NCBI GenBank assembly: GCA_965224605.1
Contig: CBDCZP010000016.1
Span: 22,383 to 86,382, forward strand
Direction of reading: 5' to 3'
DNA length: 64,000 nucleotides
Source: HyVt-477 sp965224605
Lineage (GTDB): Bacteria > Pseudomonadota > Gammaproteobacteria > Thiotrichales > Thiotrichaceae
The first letter of the stretch is position 1. Each line of letters starts with the position of its first letter. Position numbers and translations under genes: made by a program. The notes below the pieces were generated by a model. That model did not search any database. It saw only the letters and a program-made list of their open reading frames with translations, and was not told the origin of the DNA. Positions 61,733 through 64,000 of this stretch are shown here, piece after piece.

Positions 61733-62662
61733 TCAATCTTTTGGTGCTTGTTTCTCGGCTTTGCCTGGTTTGTCTACTGAAGATTTGTTAGCCCCTGATA
61801 GAGGGACGTCAAGGGCTTCGGGCTTTTCGGGCATAGGAGCATCAAAATTAATAGGGGGTGGAGGAATGGATATCCCAGACTGTTTGTGGCTGACCAGTAT
61901 ATCCACACAATAAGAGGGTTGGCCATTTGTCTGGATAGCTTTTGTCAGTGTTTCATATAACTCGGTATCTTGTTCTCTGAGTGCAAACCTCATGCTGGTA
62001 GCTGGAAGTGCCTCTCCATCAGGTTGTGTCATGTCCAGTGGAGTTGCAGCGTATTCTTTACCCAGAGGCGTTTTTTGTAATCTTTCCGAGAAAAAGGCCT
62101 GGTCTGTTGATAGCGTGTCTATACGTCCGGTTACCAGATCAAAGATGCCACTTTCCAGCAGAGGGTAGGGTTTTATACGGGCATGGCTACTGAATTCATC
62201 CAGCAAGTAGAGATGTAGTAGCGAGCCTTCTCGGACACCTATGGTGGTTCCTTTAAAGTCTTCAGGTTTGGTTCTGTTATTTTCATTCGGTTTCTGGATG
62301 AAAACAGGCTGGGTTTTGCATAGCGGTGGCGTTAATTTTAGTTTGTCTATGTCTGGAAGAATGAAGGTATCAATGATTATTAGAGCATGAAGTTTATATA
62401 TCTTAACATCTTGCAATAGCTGGTTAAATTCACCCACGACAAATTCACAGTCTGCGTTGATGGTTTCACACAGGCGGTTGACAGCGGCTACTAGTATCCC
62501 ATGTGGTTGCTTCAAGTCATTCAGACCCGTATAGGGTAGGCGGTTTTTTTCTATACCAATGTACAGTTGTTGTCTCTCTTTTGTCTGGCTCTGCTGCGCC
62601 AGTGCTGTTGTCAACAGGAAGGGCAATATAAAAAAAGTTACATAGGGGATAAACGACTTCAT
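61733..62662 (-). CDS. periplasmic solute-binding protein (SBP family 3, PBP2 fold)
   Basis: A 309-residue protein with signal peptide (residues 1-22, LLTTALAQQ). It shows the family-3 pattern: YIGIEKNRLPYTGLND, IPDIDK-like hinge region, DFKGTTIGVREGSLLHLYL, ESGIFDLVTGRIDTLSTDQAFF and a C-terminal catalytic-like PBP2 end. A Pro/Lys-rich tail (PPPPINF...) follows. It should bind a small polar molecule in the periplasm. No ABC permease or ATPase is in the operon; it sits between another receptor and the Amt-like gene, so a sensing role is possible. It overlaps the upstream gene by 4 bases. Confidence 0.75.
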   Translation of the reverse strand: MKSFIPYVTFFILPFLLTTALAQQSQTKERQQLYIGIEKNRLPYTGLNDLKQPHGILVAAVNRLCETINADCEFVVGEFNQLLQDVKIYKLHALIIIDTFILPDIDKLKLTPPLCKTQPVFIQKPNENNRTKPEDFKGTTIGVREGSLLHLYLLDEFSSHARIKPYPLLESGIFDLVTGRIDTLSTDQAFFSERLQKTPLGKEYAATPLDMTQPDGEALPATSMRFALREQDTELYETLTKAIQTNGQPSYCVDILVSHKQSGISIPPPPINFDAPMPEKPEALDVPLSGANKSSVDKPGKAEKQAPKD

Positions 62663-64000
62663 GGTTTAACAGATGCCTTGCTTAGTGTTTTATTAGCATT
62701 GAAGTAAACATCAGGTGACAAATTAAGAATAGCGGTGTCAGCTAAACCATTGCGTTGCAGGTTACCAAGATTTACTGAGATTTCAGGTAGGCTTTTCAGT
62801 CGCTCCGCAAATTCATTGACTTTTATTCCATTCAGCAAACCATTATAGATTTGCATGTCATCCATATTTTGTAGATTGATGTCTGAACGTTTTCCAAGTA
62901 ACAAGCTAATATTCGGATCGGTATTTCGTTCATCCAGAGAGATGGCTGGTATTCTAAAAAAGGCGAGACTTCTATTGAGTCGTTGAAGTAAGGCGTCATC
63001 AATACCGTGATAGGGGGGGATGAACAAAGCATCCACGGTTAAGGATAGTTTACCAAAACAGGCAACAATGGCTTGCTTTACTTCTTTTTTTTTCATGATT
63101 GAAAAGGGGATTTTACATTCGTCGATCTTGATGTTTTTCTCGCTAGCGAATGTTTTGAGCAACTGATAGTCTGCGGCCTTACGCCCCTCAGTGGTGTTCT
63201 CGTAAATAATACCGATCTGTTTGAAGCGCAGGATCTCCTGAGCCAGATCCAGTAGGTATATTTTGTGTTCTTCATCATGCATGCTTTGGGTAAAGACGTG
63301 TGTAAAGTCGGTAATTTTTTGCTCTGAATGGTTTGTTTTCTGCTGTATGTTTTTTTGAAAACGACTCAGTAAATAGGGGATATGGATAGCAGGTAAAAAT
63401 TGCCAGCGACCATTCTGCCAGGTTTTAAAAAAATACTTTTTACCTAGTAGCTCGCCTGATGAGGTAAACCCATGAATCCCGGTGATTCCTATCCAGGCAG
63501 GCATATAATGCAGGGTAGAGGCTAGTAGCGATGGAATCGTGCTATCAGCACGCTCTATAGCAGCGGCTAATAGCATGACAGAATCGTAACCTTGAGCGGC
63601 ATGGTAGTCGGGCTTTTTTTTGTACTTTTTACTATAGCGTTGCATGAAGTTCTGGTTAGTTGGGTTATTTTCATCGGGCTTGTAGATTGAGGGAATAATG
63701 GTGTTTTTTGCGGCTTCTCCCGCTGTTTTTATGAATGTTGAATGGTTGAATGAGTCGTTGCCTAGAATGGGTTTATCCACACCCATTTCCCGAAGTTGTT
63801 TGGTCATTAAAGCACCAGCCCGGGCGGACGAAGCTATAAAAATGGCATCAAAGGGTTCGGTACTAAATTCTGATATAAGGGGGCGGTAATTGGTTTCCTT
63901 GGCAAAAAAGAAGCTCGCTTAATTAACTTGATATTCTGCCTGAGAGCGGCATCTTCAAACAAGAAAGCCAATTCGCGACTTAAATCATCACGAGCATAGA
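62659..64000 (-). pseudogene. tandem periplasmic receptor (LivK-like plus TrpX-like), frameshifted and partial
   Basis: The gene continues past the window end. From 64000 down, the frame reads YARDDLSRELAFLFEDAALR, read as LSRELAFLFEDAA, to KLIKRASF, where a change in a run of six A (63904-63909) moves it to the frame FFAKETNYRPLISEF that goes on to 62659. A LivK-like type-1 fold (FIASSARAGALMTKQLRE, YDSVMLLAAAIERA) is followed by a second type-1-like unit (IGIIYENTTEGRKAADYQLL, LTVDALFIPPYHGIDDALL) like TrpX-type receptors. The frameshift could be a sequencing error. First known gene of the Amt-like operon. Confidence 0.65.

Overview
The window looks like chromosome of a gammaproteobacterium with low to moderate GC content. 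Several features would fit a Thiotrichales-type sulfur bacterium, but this is inferred from gene content only: there is no rRNA or other marker gene here. Most of it is accessory DNA. A polyketide/non-ribosomal peptide (PKS/NRPS) locus and its helper genes are mixed with repeated P-type ATPase and DUF697 genes, an actin-like filament operon, and many decayed genes, IS remnants and small repeats.

Layout. (1) 1-10222, plus strand: a tightly packed tailoring-type operon. It encodes a flavoprotein, a DRE-TIM aldolase/lyase, two methyltransferases, a dehydrogenase-like protein, a TauD/SyrP-like oxygenase, two enolase-superfamily enzymes (one frameshifted), a dehydroquinase-like protein and a P-type ATPase. 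(2) 10223-13353: bioA, then a gene graveyard with an IS3 remnant, a dead P-type ATPase and a dead AAA-ATPase/PD-(D/E)XK gene. (3) 13503-16778, minus: a MamK-like actin operon with two membrane-anchored coiled-coil proteins and an OmpA/BON-like envelope protein, divergent from a DUF697 gene. (4) 17619-26191: a MITE-like repeat, small broken genes, a second P-type ATPase, a TAXI receptor fused to DUF697, and an ATPase N-terminal half facing another DUF697 gene. (5) 26428-31527: response regulator, Hpt-like protein, phosphopantetheinyl transferase, a sulfurylase-like/APS kinase fusion, and a frameshifted DHH phosphoesterase. (6) 31653-38357: peptide-type ABC exporter, outer-membrane protein, M20 hydrolase, Rieske oxygenase and a stand-alone A-PCP NRPS module. 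(7) 38398-57683, minus: dead DUF697 copy, UDP-sulfoquinovose synthase, DUF697, P-type ATPase, carbamoyltransferase, ectoine-synthase-like cupin, Rieske oxygenase, a 3175-residue KS-AT-KR-ACP-sulfotransferase-C-A-PCP-TE megasynthase, and a GT2 glycosyltransferase. (8) 57684-64000: a repeat-rich promoter region, an IS5 remnant, and an operon of two periplasmic receptors, an Amt-like membrane protein with a long coiled-coil N-terminus, and an amidase-like protein lacking the usual cysteine.

How it may work together (inference). The A-PCP protein could supply a starter to the megasynthase, which adds a malonate unit, reduces it, sulfates the beta-hydroxyl from PAPS, couples an amino acid and releases the product. 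The PPTase, APS kinase and DHH enzyme would support carrier priming and PAPS/PAP turnover. The carbamoyltransferase, Rieske enzymes, cupin and glycosyltransferase would decorate the product, and the ABC protein would export it. A 10-bp-period direct repeat, consensus TTAACATTTCTTAACAT, lies upstream of four transcription units and may be the binding site of an OmpR-type regulator, perhaps the one encoded at 26428. The least familiar parts are the repeated P1B-like ATPases that lack the metal-binding CPx motif and travel with DUF697 proteins, and the MamK-like operon, which has no other magnetosome gene beside it.
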